Part shown: positions 13,559 through 20,755 of the stretch, piece by piece | Position numbering within the stretch: position 1 is the first letter of the stretch | Layout of the letters: every line of letters begins with the position of its first letter | IMG/VR virus record: IMGVR_UViG_3300047393_000086 | Span: 1-64,000 of that record | Direction: 5' to 3' (one strand) | Length of the DNA: 64,000 nucleotides | From: a virus | Notes under the pieces: generated by a model | What the model was told of the DNA's origin: nothing | Database searches by the model: none | Seen by the model: only the letters and a program-made list of their open reading frames with translations | Program-made: the position numbers and the translations under genes

Positions 13559-14154
13559 TATAATACAGATTCTTCGATGATTGCTTTGCCACGACGAATA
13601 CGATTTTTAATTGTTTGAAGAGGCAAGTTATGTTTCTCTGCAATTTCTTCGTATTTCATATCATTAATTAAACGGTCTACGATAATACCTTTGTAAGCTT
13701 CTTTTAATGAATCGATAGCTTTTAAAGTTCTACCATATTTGTCCATCAATTCATTATCTTCATCGATGAAATCTTGTTCAGTTTTTAATTCGTAATCCTC
13801 GAATGCTCCTTGTAATCCAGTTGTGAATTCTCCAGCTTCATTAATTTCTACGCCAAACTCTGATAATTTATCAAGAGATGATTGTTTGTTTCTATTACTA
13901 ATATGTCCTAATGCATCATTGAAAGCAATACGATATAACCAAGTTGTAATTTGGTATTGTGGATCGTATTGATCGATTTTAGTCCACATTTTTGTTAATG
14001 TATTAATAGCAATATCTTCTGCTAATTCTCTATCTTTGACAATTTTGTTAATATAAGACGTAAGTCCTGGTTTAACTTTGTAGAATAATGCTGTAAAATC
14101 AGCGTCTGAACGCGTTTGTAAAAAGTTTTCTGTTAATTCTCTGTAACTTGCCAT
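13558..14154 (-). CDS. ECF-type RNA polymerase sigma factor
   Basis: This 198-residue protein has sigma region 2 at residues 20-95 (YINKIVKDRELAEDIAINTLTKMW, then TTWLYRIAFNDALGHI) and region 4 at 145-195 (IDSLKEAYKGIIVDRLINDMKYEEIAEKHNLPLQTIKNRIRRG, a helix-turn-helix). This is the layout of extracytoplasmic-function sigma factors. Phage-coded members are uncommon. It would redirect host RNA polymerase, perhaps to the TATATTTAC promoters. It has its own such promoter at 14189. It is distinct from the T4-like late sigma at 45280. Confidence 0.85.
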   Translation of the reverse strand: MASYRELTENFLQTRSDADFTALFYKVKPGLTSYINKIVKDRELAEDIAINTLTKMWTKIDQYDPQYQITTWLYRIAFNDALGHISNRNKQSSLDKLSEFGVEINEAGEFTTGLQGAFEDYELKTEQDFIDEDNELMDKYGRTLKAIDSLKEAYKGIIVDRLINDMKYEEIAEKHNLPLQTIKNRIRRGKAIIEESVL

Positions 14155-14188
14155 TTGTGGGGATTTAGTTTGTTTAAATAATTATAAT

Positions 14189-14197
14189 GTAAATATA
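14189..14197 (-). promoter_or_regulatory. putative promoter, TATATTTAC box
   Basis: The minus strand reads TTATATTTACATTATAAT about 35 bases before the sigma-factor start, with TTAACTTTAACAAAAAATTAAC further upstream. Confidence 0.55.
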
Positions 14198-14258
14198 ACT
14201 ATAATTTGTGAATAATAAAAATCTTTTTTGTTAATTTTTTGTTAAAGTTATTAACATT

Positions 14259-14780
14259 TTACTGGTTAACTTCTTCGAACAATTCAATAAGCTTTGTTAC
14301 TTCAACTGGTCTGTATTCCCAATTATCACATGCGCAATTAATTATTCTTGTTTTATGGTCTGTTTTATATTTAGAACTAGGATGTCCTATAATAGAATAA
14401 GATCCTTTTGATTTTCTTGGCCAATCTGTTAATGGCCAATACGACATTACAACGTTCGCTTCAGGATGCTCTTCAATAGAGTTATATAAAAAGTCTATAT
14501 CATCAAATCCTAGGGTCATCGCGACGTCGGCTGTTGCCTTATCATATTCACCACTAATAACTATAATATCTCCGTTAAGGTGCTTGATAAATACTTCTGA
14601 TGTTTCAGGATCCCATGCAAAGTTACCAAGAACATATACAATATCTTCAGGCGAAACTACTGAATTCCAAGCATTAAGAAGTTCTTGGTTCATTTCATTT
14701 AAAGAATCGAATGGTCTTTTATATGCTTTGATCGCCCCTGGTCTACCAAATTGCTGGTTTGATGTTACAAATACTTTCAT
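14259..14780 (-). CDS. metallophosphoesterase-fold protein lacking metal ligands
   Basis: The length (173) and layout match the phage calcineurin-like phosphoesterases, and the C-terminal signature (ACDNWEYRPVEV) is intact. Each catalytic motif is altered: the usual SDxHFGH is SNQQFGR (residues 7-13), GDF is GNF, GNHD is GEYD, the SHYP motif is SYWP, and GHxH is GHPSS. All the residues that normally bind the two metals are changed together while the hydrophobic core is kept. It is therefore probably an inactive binding protein. It follows a PD-(D/E)XK gene with no gap. Confidence 0.8.
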   Translation of the reverse strand: MKVFVTSNQQFGRPGAIKAYKRPFDSLNEMNQELLNAWNSVVSPEDIVYVLGNFAWDPETSEVFIKHLNGDIIVISGEYDKATADVAMTLGFDDIDFLYNSIEEHPEANVVMSYWPLTDWPRKSKGSYSIIGHPSSKYKTDHKTRIINCACDNWEYRPVEVTKLIELFEEVNQ

Positions 14781-15317
14781 TTATACGATTGCAAATTTTA
14801 CATTAAAATTATCCCACAAGTTTTGTAGGAATCTCTGTTCACTAATTGCGGTTGAGCCATTTACTATTTTACCCTCATCTGATGTGTCGATAAACATAAA
14901 AATAACAAAATCATAAGCAGTTGAATAAATTAAAGATTGTCCGAAACCTTCTCTAAGAGAGGCTCCGCGATCACCTTTTTTAAATTCAATAGCAATACTC
15001 ACTCCATCGCTTTCAAGTGTCATATCTGGTCGGTTTGCAGTACCCATGAATTGAATATTTTTCACGGTTGTATTTACATTACCCTCCCATTTAATCATTG
15101 TTCTTGCCTTTTCTTTGGCAAGACCCCTGCTAAAGCCTTTTTTCTCCATAACATACTCTGTTAACTGAGTAAGAAGGTGAGGATAAATAAATTGCTTTAT
15201 TTTATCCTCACTCTGAGACTTATAATCAATTGTTTCGAATATATCACGTGTTGTGATTCCTTCTAGGATAGCTTCTAGCAGATCTAATCTTTTTTTAGAT
15301 TTACTTGCTAGTTTCAT
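14781..15317 (-). CDS. PD-(D/E)XK nuclease-like protein
   Basis: The N-terminal half is helical and basic (KSKKRLDLLEAILEGITTRDIFETI). The C-terminal half has a nuclease-fold core: NRPDMTLESDGVSIAIEFKKGD (residues about 99-120) supplies the Asp and E-F-K of PD-(D/E)XK, followed by a glycine-rich LREGFGQSLIYSTAYDFVIFMFID that is typical of restriction-endonuclease-like folds. The substrate is unknown. The gene directly precedes the dead phosphoesterase, and the two may be translationally coupled. Confidence 0.6.
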   Translation of the reverse strand: MKLASKSKKRLDLLEAILEGITTRDIFETIDYKSQSEDKIKQFIYPHLLTQLTEYVMEKKGFSRGLAKEKARTMIKWEGNVNTTVKNIQFMGTANRPDMTLESDGVSIAIEFKKGDRGASLREGFGQSLIYSTAYDFVIFMFIDTSDEGKIVNGSTAISEQRFLQNLWDNFNVKFAIV

Positions 15318-15321
15318 AGTA

Positions 15322-15834
15322 TTATTTTGTTAGTTCTTCAACTTCAACAGTTGGTTTAGAATCTTTTTCAATTGCAAGATCTAATTCTGCCAATTCAACA
15401 TGTTTTTGTTGAACAACTTTATTATCGTCTGCAGTTTGTTTTAAGGCCTCTGAGATTTGAGCTCCTACGTTTGTTAATAATCTAGTGAATGTTCTAGCTG
15501 ATTCAATACCAGTTCCTGAGATGTTAGTCAATACCGTGTAAAGTGTATTAAGTTGCATAGAATTCAAAAGAATTGCAGAAGTTTTTTCTTCTGCGTTTGC
15601 ATTGATTTTTTTCTGATCAGTAATTGAATCATAAAGATTAATCAAGAAAGCAGCATTTTTAATGTTCCACTCATAACTCTTGTCAATTTGTTTTAAAATT
15701 GCATTAATGTTTTGTGTGTTTTCTAAATTTACAGAATATTCTCTAGTTGCTAATTCTGTTTGTGCCTCGTTAACTTCAATTTCTAATTGAGCACGTAGGT
15801 CTTTTAATTGACTTAATGTTTTTGCTTTCGCCAT
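15322..15834 (-). CDS. hypothetical coiled-coil protein (170 aa)
   Basis: Strongly helical throughout, with heptad-like stretches (LSQLKDLRAQLEIEVNEAQTEL, and EALKQTADDNKVVQQKHVELAELDLAIEKD). No family was recognised. It lies between the guanylate kinase and the nuclease-like gene, with five bases to the next gene. Confidence 0.6.
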   Translation of the reverse strand: MAKAKTLSQLKDLRAQLEIEVNEAQTELATREYSVNLENTQNINAILKQIDKSYEWNIKNAAFLINLYDSITDQKKINANAEEKTSAILLNSMQLNTLYTVLTNISGTGIESARTFTRLLTNVGAQISEALKQTADDNKVVQQKHVELAELDLAIEKDSKPTVEVEELTK

Positions 15835-15862
15835 TGTTATTTGTTTTAGAGTTTATATATTA

Positions 15863-16342
15863 TTAAAAATTTTCATTAGTTATTTTACAATCAAAATCCA
15901 AAAAGTTTCTAAATTGTTCATTGTCTGCATTAATTCTTCGATCTGTTTCATCGTTTTTATCAGCTCGAACACCTAAGCGTTCCCTACGGGTTTCTTCGGC
16001 AATGTCTAAGTATATAACAAACAATCTGTTTCGATAATCTGCATGTAAAAGAGTGACTGCCTCAGCATTCAGAATCATTACATCACATCTTTCAAATTCA
16101 TCTTTGGTTAATCCATACTTCCAACCATTAAAATCCTGCCATTCTACGAATTCTCCTCTTTCAATTTTAGATTCGAATTCTTCTGGCGTTAAATAGTAGT
16201 AATCTTTTCCATGTACTTCGCCTTCTCTAGGAAGTCTGGTTGTGCATGAAACTCCATAGACCATTCCACGGTCCATCATTCTTTTTCTTAGGTAATCTTT
16301 ACCTGTTGCCGCAGCTCCGACAATTGCAATTTTTCCGTTCAT
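15863..16342 (-). CDS. gmk: guanylate kinase-like nucleotide kinase
   Basis: The protein has a P-loop variant GAAATGKDY (residues 9-17) and the guanylate-binding region TTRLPREGEVHGKDYYYLTPEEFESKIERGEFVEW, where the Arg and Tyr contact GMP. The lid RRERLGVRADKNDETDRR follows. It would convert GMP/dGMP to the diphosphate. At 159 residues it is shorter than bacterial Gmk (about 205). It overlaps the epimerase gene by four bases (ATGA coupling) and fits the nucleotide-metabolism role seen in large phages. Confidence 0.82.
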   Translation of the reverse strand: MNGKIAIVGAAATGKDYLRKRMMDRGMVYGVSCTTRLPREGEVHGKDYYYLTPEEFESKIERGEFVEWQDFNGWKYGLTKDEFERCDVMILNAEAVTLLHADYRNRLFVIYLDIAEETRRERLGVRADKNDETDRRINADNEQFRNFLDFDCKITNENF

Positions 16343-17208
16343 TCTGTTATTATATTGTTAATCCAATCGTTTAAGTTATTTATAGGCTTCCATTCTAATA
16401 AAGTTTCAGTATCTGATGGAAATTCTTCACTTGCAAATCTTTCTCCCATTCGTTCAGGTATTAGGGTATATGCACTATTGAACATATTTGCTAATTCTAT
16501 CATTGAAACATTAGTACCAGATCGTAAATGCCATTCATGATTCATTGCTGGATCTTTTTCGGCAGCTTTAATAAGTCCACTTACAATATCATCAACATGT
16601 GTAAAATCTCTTGTTTGAGTTCCTGGTGAAACTACGCTTAATAATTCTCCGGCACGATATTGTCTTTCAAAGATTCCAACAACTGTCGCGTAATCGCCCG
16701 ATGTTATTTGGCCAGGACCATAAACATTAAAGAAATAACATATCTCATAATTTAAACCGTACCAATTGCTATAGTTCTTGATTAGTTCTACCATTTTTGA
16801 TTTCATCCAAGAATATGGGCTCAAATTCTCATCCTTACCGTCATTTCCAAATTTACTTGAACTTGCTGAATAAATAAGTTTTGCATTCCATTTTCTACAA
16901 AGCTCAAGAATTACAGGTGTTCCTGACAGAATACTACGATGAACGAAATCAATATCTTCAAACGATTTAACAATTCTACTATATTCTCCAAAATGGAAAA
17001 CTGTATCGAATTCTCTGTTTCTTAAAATATGGTCGGCTTCCCAAGTATGCCCGTGATAATATTCTACGCCAGAGACATGATTCTCTTCCTTTCCTGTAAA
17101 ATAATTATCTAAGCTAACTATTGTAGAATCCGGATGGGATTCTTTAAGTTTTTTAATTAGAGAAGATCCGACAAAACCAGCACCTCCTGTTACAAGTATG
17201 TTTTTCAT
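16339..17208 (-). CDS. NAD-dependent sugar-nucleotide epimerase/dehydratase
   Basis: An extended-SDR enzyme. GGAGFVGSSL near the N terminus is the NAD-binding glycine motif. Y-x-x-x-K occurs as YSWMK, and YFFNVYGPGQ is the family motif before the substrate loop. The ATG at 17208 (MKNILVTGG) is preferred over one 18 bases upstream because it avoids overlap with the glycosylase. It may modify nucleotide sugars for host surface change or phage glycosylation. The closest subfamily (GalE-like or dTDP-glucose dehydratase-like) cannot be fixed. Confidence 0.85.
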   Translation of the reverse strand: MKNILVTGGAGFVGSSLIKKLKESHPDSTIVSLDNYFTGKEENHVSGVEYYHGHTWEADHILRNREFDTVFHFGEYSRIVKSFEDIDFVHRSILSGTPVILELCRKWNAKLIYSASSSKFGNDGKDENLSPYSWMKSKMVELIKNYSNWYGLNYEICYFFNVYGPGQITSGDYATVVGIFERQYRAGELLSVVSPGTQTRDFTHVDDIVSGLIKAAEKDPAMNHEWHLRSGTNVSMIELANMFNSAYTLIPERMGERFASEEFPSDTETLLEWKPINNLNDWINNIITE

Positions 17209-17213
17209 ATATT

Positions 17214-18020
17214 TTATTTGTTCCATTTAGGGTCGTACCAAAATCTTCGACCACCTTTATCAATTATTGTTGCCATTCCAGTGACTCCATAACATTGCAT
17301 GAATTCTCTCCAGCCCATTTTAACATCTTCAAGAGTTTCAAATTGAAATGGATTTTTCCAATCTTTGAGTTCTCCACCTCCTAATAAATAGGCTTTGCTT
17401 GGAATTTCTCGACATAATGAATATAATTCAGAGTGTTTTGTTAAGGCTTCTCTTGCAGAAATGAATGGATCTACATCAACTCGATATAAAATCTCAGCTC
17501 TAAGATAATTACCAATACCGTTAAACCATCGTTGATTCATTAAAACCTCGTGAATCGGTTTGTCAAAATCTTTTTTGTGTAAGTTATCTTTGATATTTCG
17601 AACAAAGTCCTGAAATTGCACAGTTGGATCTGGTCCACGATCTTTATTCCAATTGCCCCATTTCCAATTCCCAAATCTACGAACATCAACAAAATCAAGA
17701 GTACCATCTTCAGATACAAATTTTAAATGTGAATGTTTTGAAATTGTTCCAGGAGGGACCCAATTAAAATGACCAGCCATTCCCATACCCATCATTAAGT
17801 GATGAACCTTTTTATCTGGAGCATTTGTTGGAACTGATGTTATTTCTAATCTTAATTCCTTTCCACGGCTTTCGGCTGAAAGTACAAATGGGAAATCAAT
17901 CTCTTCAAAAATATCGGCTCCTTTATGAACTGGATTCTTTTTGATCTTTGTGAAAATTCTGCCATTTCCTTCTTGGTTAATATAATCCGCGGTAAGTCTT
18001 AGTTCTGCTAATTCTGGCAT
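17214..18020 (-). CDS. Fpg/Nei-type DNA glycosylase
   Basis: It starts MPELAELRLT, where Pro2 and Glu3 are the catalytic residues of the Fpg/Nei family. The helix-two-turn-helix is clear: NQRWFNGIGNYLRAEILYRVDVDPF. The C-terminal strand pair (MATIIDKGGRRFWYDPKW) lacks the four cysteines of the usual zinc finger, so this is a zincless form. It removes oxidised bases and nicks DNA by a lyase step. At 268 residues it is a normal length. Repair enzymes of this kind are unusual in T4-like phages. Confidence 0.85.
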   Translation of the reverse strand: MPELAELRLTADYINQEGNGRIFTKIKKNPVHKGADIFEEIDFPFVLSAESRGKELRLEITSVPTNAPDKKVHHLMMGMGMAGHFNWVPPGTISKHSHLKFVSEDGTLDFVDVRRFGNWKWGNWNKDRGPDPTVQFQDFVRNIKDNLHKKDFDKPIHEVLMNQRWFNGIGNYLRAEILYRVDVDPFISAREALTKHSELYSLCREIPSKAYLLGGGELKDWKNPFQFETLEDVKMGWREFMQCYGVTGMATIIDKGGRRFWYDPKWNK

Positions 18021-18029
18021 ATTTTGTTT

Positions 18030-18476
18030 TTAAAAATTACCTTCTGCTACTTGAAAACAAGGAACTCCATTATCTCTCCACATTTTAACAACCTTGTCTC
18101 GATCATCAAAAGCGCAAATAACGTTATGTTCTTTTTTTCTTAAATCATCTAGCCATAATTTTTTTAATTTATCATCTGGTACATAACTACCATGACGTCG
18201 CATTTTAATCATGTCTGGATAGATTCCGAAAGAAGCCAACCATTCGATAGTTTCATTAACGCTAATATCGTCTCTTCCACTGAAAATTACAATACAATAT
18301 TGTTCAGTTAAAGCCTTTAAGACTTTAATAACTGGATGATTTGGTTCATCTAATTTAATATTTTCAGGTGCAAAGAAAACATCCCAATCCATTTTTCCAT
18401 CTGGTTTGGTTGCTAAAGCGCGTCTTTTATCGATGTTTGCTAAAGTTCCATCAAGATCAAAAATTACAGTCTCCAT
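18030..18476 (-). CDS. HAD phosphatase, PseT (T4 Pnkp C-terminal)-like
   Basis: The HAD motifs are FDLDGTLANI (residues 5-14), then FSGRDD and, at the end, FDDRDKVV. The order TLANIDKRRAL, DWDVFF, SGRDDISVNETIEWL matches the 3'-phosphatase domain of T4 polynucleotide kinase. It would remove 3'-phosphates from nucleic acids. It is separate from the kinase-like gene at 12666, whereas T4 has both on one chain. It overlaps the membrane gene upstream by one base. Confidence 0.75.
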   Translation of the reverse strand: METVIFDLDGTLANIDKRRALATKPDGKMDWDVFFAPENIKLDEPNHPVIKVLKALTEQYCIVIFSGRDDISVNETIEWLASFGIYPDMIKMRRHGSYVPDDKLKKLWLDDLRKKEHNVICAFDDRDKVVKMWRDNGVPCFQVAEGNF

Positions 18477-18694
18477 TACTTTTTGTTATAAGAAGTTGAT
18501 GCTTTAAATAAAATTGAGAATAAAAAGTTTAATCCCATTGCTTGCCAAAATCCAATTGAGTGGGTTCCGTCAACTGCGGGAACTAAACATCCATTCCATA
18601 ATAATTGTACTGGCCATGCCAATAAGATTGCTGCGAAGATTATCAAGGCGATTCCACCTAAAATCATTCCAATTCCTGTTGCTAATTTTTCCAT
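18476..18694 (-). CDS. small membrane protein (72 aa)
   Basis: It has two hydrophobic segments: GIGMILGGIALIIFAAILLAWPVQLLW and IGFWQAMGLNFLFSILF. No conserved motif was recognised. It is co-translated with the phosphatase downstream. A holin-like role is possible but unproved. Confidence 0.55.
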   Translation of the reverse strand: MEKLATGIGMILGGIALIIFAAILLAWPVQLLWNGCLVPAVDGTHSIGFWQAMGLNFLFSILFKASTSYNKK

Positions 18695-18699
18695 AATGA

Positions 18700-18849
18700 T
18701 TATATTTGTTCTTCTAATTTTGTTTCAATTAATAAATAAGTTCCAACTTCTGATTGTTTTACAATTCCTGTTGAAATAATTGATTTGGCGATTTCGATGT
18801 TTTGAGCTGCTATTAAGTTTAACGTTTGCTCCATGTAGATTACTTTCAT
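18700..18849 (-). CDS. hypothetical protein (49 aa)
   Basis: A continuous 50-codon frame (MKVIYMEQTLNLIAAQNIEIAK, then SEVGTYLLIETKLEEQI) fills the gap between the lipoprotein and the membrane gene, with no spacer on either side. It looks like a real short gene of an unknown family. Confidence 0.5.
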   Translation of the reverse strand: MKVIYMEQTLNLIAAQNIEIAKSIISTGIVKQSEVGTYLLIETKLEEQI

Positions 18850-18850
18850 A

Positions 18851-19087
18851 TTAATTGATGCTTTCTTCGTAGTTAGTTTTACCGGAACTTTGTGATGTCA
18901 TTGTCTCTCCCTTTGACGTAAAATAGTGATAATGACCCTTATCAAAAAATCTATACATTTTTATTCCATCCTTTTTAAATAGGAATTTAACTCCATATTG
19001 TTCGGTTACAGTTCCTTCTGGTTTTACATTTTCTACACATGATGTTAAAAAAATTGAAATCGTAAGTATTAATAATAATTTTTTCAT
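18851..19087 (-). CDS. lipoprotein (78 aa)
   Basis: The signal sequence MKKLLLILTISIFLTSC ends in a lipobox cysteine at residue 17. The mature part (VENVKPEGTVTEQYGVKFLFKKDGIKMYRFFDKGHYHYFTSKGE) is a short beta-rich domain. It would be exported and lipid-anchored on a host membrane. Prophage and phage lipoproteins of this size commonly act in superinfection exclusion; that role here is inference. It is the first gene after the promoter at 19113. Confidence 0.7.
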   Translation of the reverse strand: MKKLLLILTISIFLTSCVENVKPEGTVTEQYGVKFLFKKDGIKMYRFFDKGHYHYFTSKGETMTSQSSGKTNYEESIN

Positions 19088-19112
19088 GATTTATTTGTTT
19101 TAATTTGTATAT

Positions 19113-19121
19113 GTAAATATA
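19113..19121 (-). promoter_or_regulatory. putative promoter, TATATTTAC box
   Basis: The minus strand reads CTTATATTTACATATACAAATT about 30 bases before the lipoprotein start, with TTAACATAAAAATGTTTCCGG upstream. Confidence 0.62.
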
Positions 19122-19174
19122 AGCAAAATATTTCAAACCGGAAACATTTTTATGTTAATTTTTTGTTAAAGTTA

Positions 19175-19312
19175 TTAACAATCCTCTCCCTTACCTTTAT
19201 GCTTGGTTTTCTTGTAATATTTCTTTTTATTTCGGTGAGGAGTTGGTACTTTTAGGGCATCGAACCATTCTTCTAGAGTAAAATTGATCTTTGTAAGTTT
19301 TTTCTTTTCCAT
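19175..19312 (-). CDS. small basic protein (45 aa)
   Basis: The frame starts MEKKKLTKINFTLEEWFDAL and ends in a lysine-rich tail (RNKKKYYKKTKHKGKGEDC). It starts close to the promoter at 19331. It may bind nucleic acid, judging by charge only. No family was recognised. Confidence 0.55.
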   Translation of the reverse strand: MEKKKLTKINFTLEEWFDALKVPTPHRNKKKYYKKTKHKGKGEDC

Positions 19313-19330
19313 TTTGTTTTAATTTGATAT

Positions 19331-19339
19331 GTAAATATA
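19331..19339 (-). promoter_or_regulatory. putative promoter, TATATTTAC box
   Basis: The minus strand reads ATTATATTTACATATCAAATT about 20 bases before the 45-residue gene. Upstream is TTTTACCGCGTCAAAA, which also precedes the promoter at 35696 in the same relative position. Confidence 0.62.
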
Positions 19340-19429
19340 ATATATTTTTTTGACGCGGTAAAATGTTTTTTTGACTTTTTTCACTAGGTCGTTAAATAAA
19401 TATATTAACCTAAAAATATCTATAGAATC

Positions 19430-19567
19430 ATGGCAAAGAATGCAACTGGTGGTGCTTTTACAGAAACACCAAAAAAGAAAAGAAAAGGAGTTCACGCTAA
19501 AACTAAAACTACAAAGAACAAGGGAGCTGACAACTACAAAAAATCAAACAAAGGCCAGGGTAGATAA
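19430..19567 (+). CDS. small lysine-rich protein on the plus strand (45 aa)
   Basis: One of only two clear plus-strand genes. The product is extremely basic: MAKNATGGAFTETPKKKRKG, then KTKTTKNKGADNYKKSNKG and QGR. I recall similar small Lys-rich proteins in Bacteroidetes phages and genomes. Its charge suggests nucleic-acid binding. The gene is followed by a hairpin and T-run. The PKKKRK stretch looks like a eukaryotic nuclear-localisation signal but is most simply a basic nucleic-acid-binding tract. Confidence 0.7.
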   Translation: MAKNATGGAFTETPKKKRKGVHAKTKTTKNKGADNYKKSNKGQGR

Positions 19568-19576
19568 CCTTGGCTT
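19552..19576 (+). terminator. hairpin terminator after the plus-strand gene
   Basis: The stem AGGCCAGG/CCTTGGCTT has a bulge and is followed by TTTTTAATTTTT. Read from the minus strand it may also stop transcription of the convergent nuclease gene. Confidence 0.5.
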
Positions 19577-19577
19577 T

Positions 19578-20180
19578 TTAATTTTTGCTAACTAGATATT
19601 TTTCGTAAGATCCATCCAATTTTTTATTCGGAAAATAATAAGATTTGAATTTATTACCATTCAAATAAATAATCTTGCTAAATCCTACAGGTACCATTGC
19701 TCCAGTTGTTAACCTGGTTGAACCTACGAAATCAACATAAATCTTAATTGTTACCTTATTATTAATTGCAAGTTCCTTCTCGTATGATTCTAGCACCTTC
19801 CATTGACCACGGTTTAGGTCTCGATGCTGTAACGAACAATTAACATACGAAAATGTTAATTTTAAACTAGAATACTCACAGTTAAAATCTGCAGCGGGAG
19901 CCATGTGACCTTTATCCCAAACATTATACGCATAATCTGCATCATCTGATGTATGAATTCCATTTGGTCTATAGAAATTTAAACCAGTGCGTTCATAATG
20001 TTTCTTTGAGTTCATATTACACGCAACATCATAAGTTATTTCTAAAGGTTGTTCAAAATCCTGAGAATAAACTATTGAATAGACAGAATTATTGATTGTA
20101 ACATTTTTTAAGTTTGGAGAAGTTATTCCAAGAGAAAGAAAGGCTACAATCAATAATAAGGGCAATGAAAATATTTTCAC
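19578..20180 (-). CDS. secreted DNA/RNA non-specific endonuclease (NUC1 type)
   Basis: A 200-residue protein with a signal peptide (MKIFSLPLLLIVAFLSLGITS) and the beta-beta-alpha-metal catalytic motif DKGHMAPAADF (residues 89-99, the family DRGH with Lys for Arg). The metal-binding Asn is expected in the following FSYVNCS. Family enzymes cut DNA and RNA without sequence preference. A cleavable signal would send it to the periplasm or outside, so it may digest incoming or released DNA. This is unusual for a phage gene. It overlaps the 109-residue gene by one base. Confidence 0.78.
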   Translation of the reverse strand: MKIFSLPLLLIVAFLSLGITSPNLKNVTINNSVYSIVYSQDFEQPLEITYDVACNMNSKKHYERTGLNFYRPNGIHTSDDADYAYNVWDKGHMAPAADFNCEYSSLKLTFSYVNCSLQHRDLNRGQWKVLESYEKELAINNKVTIKIYVDFVGSTRLTTGAMVPVGFSKIIYLNGNKFKSYYFPNKKLDGSYEKYLVSKN

Positions 20181-20476
20181 TATTTGTATGTGTAATTTTT
20201 GTTTAAATCAGCGGTTGATGTTGATGTAAAAGTTACCGTGTTTGGATTTCCTGTTCCGGTATGCCAATCACAGTATGGTACATTAATCGGCTGATTCGGG
20301 ATAAAAGGTTGATACGGCTGAGCAGGATACGATGGTATTCCTGGGCCAATCCATTGATTTTGGTTTGGACTTGGTAACCATTTAGTAACTTCAGTCTTTA
20401 ATAAGACAACAGCTTCTTCAGCACTTATTAGTTTTTCGTCTAATAATCTTTGTACTATTGATTCTCTAGTTGGCAT
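20180..20476 (-). CDS. hypothetical proline-rich protein (98 aa)
   Basis: The ATG at 20476 (MPTRESIVQRLLDEKLISAEEA) is preferred over one 33 bases upstream because it reduces overlap with thioredoxin. The N terminus is a small helical segment. The middle is Pro/Gln/Tyr-rich (SYPAQPYQPFIPNQPINVPYC), and the C terminus is Thr-rich. No family was recognised. Confidence 0.55.
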   Translation of the reverse strand: MPTRESIVQRLLDEKLISAEEAVVLLKTEVTKWLPSPNQNQWIGPGIPSYPAQPYQPFIPNQPINVPYCDWHTGTGNPNTVTFTSTSTADLNKNYTYK

Positions 20477-20723
20477 GATTCTCAAATTTTTCAAGATAGA
20501 ATCCAACATCGTTAACTCCTACGAATCTTTCGATTTCAGTTCCATTCTCATCGATTAATAATACTGTTGGAATATTTCGGATTCCATACTGTTGTGTGAT
20601 TTCTTGATTTTCATCAACTAAGATTTTTTCAACAGTAATATTTGCCTCAGCAACTAATTCCATTTTTGGCGCTAATTGTTTACAAGGTCCGCACCATGGT
20701 GCGCTAAAATAAAGGTATTTCAT
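20466..20723 (-). CDS. thioredoxin
   Basis: This 85-residue protein has the active-site motif SAPWCGPCKQLAPKM at residues 7-21 and the cis-proline region IRNIPTVLLIDENG. It reduces disulfides. In T4-like phages a thioredoxin or glutaredoxin commonly supplies electrons to ribonucleotide reductase, which is coded at 59723-62349. It has no signal peptide. Confidence 0.9.
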   Translation of the reverse strand: MKYLYFSAPWCGPCKQLAPKMELVAEANITVEKILVDENQEITQQYGIRNIPTVLLIDENGTEIERFVGVNDVGFYLEKFENHAN

Positions 20724-20755
20724 GATATTAAATTTAGATATTATATAAAGATGTT

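Noticed and set aside
3920-19430. Eukaryotic nuclear targeting by the PKKKRK protein
   Set aside because: Host and phage context are bacterial; a lysine-rich nucleic-acid-binding tract is the simpler reading.
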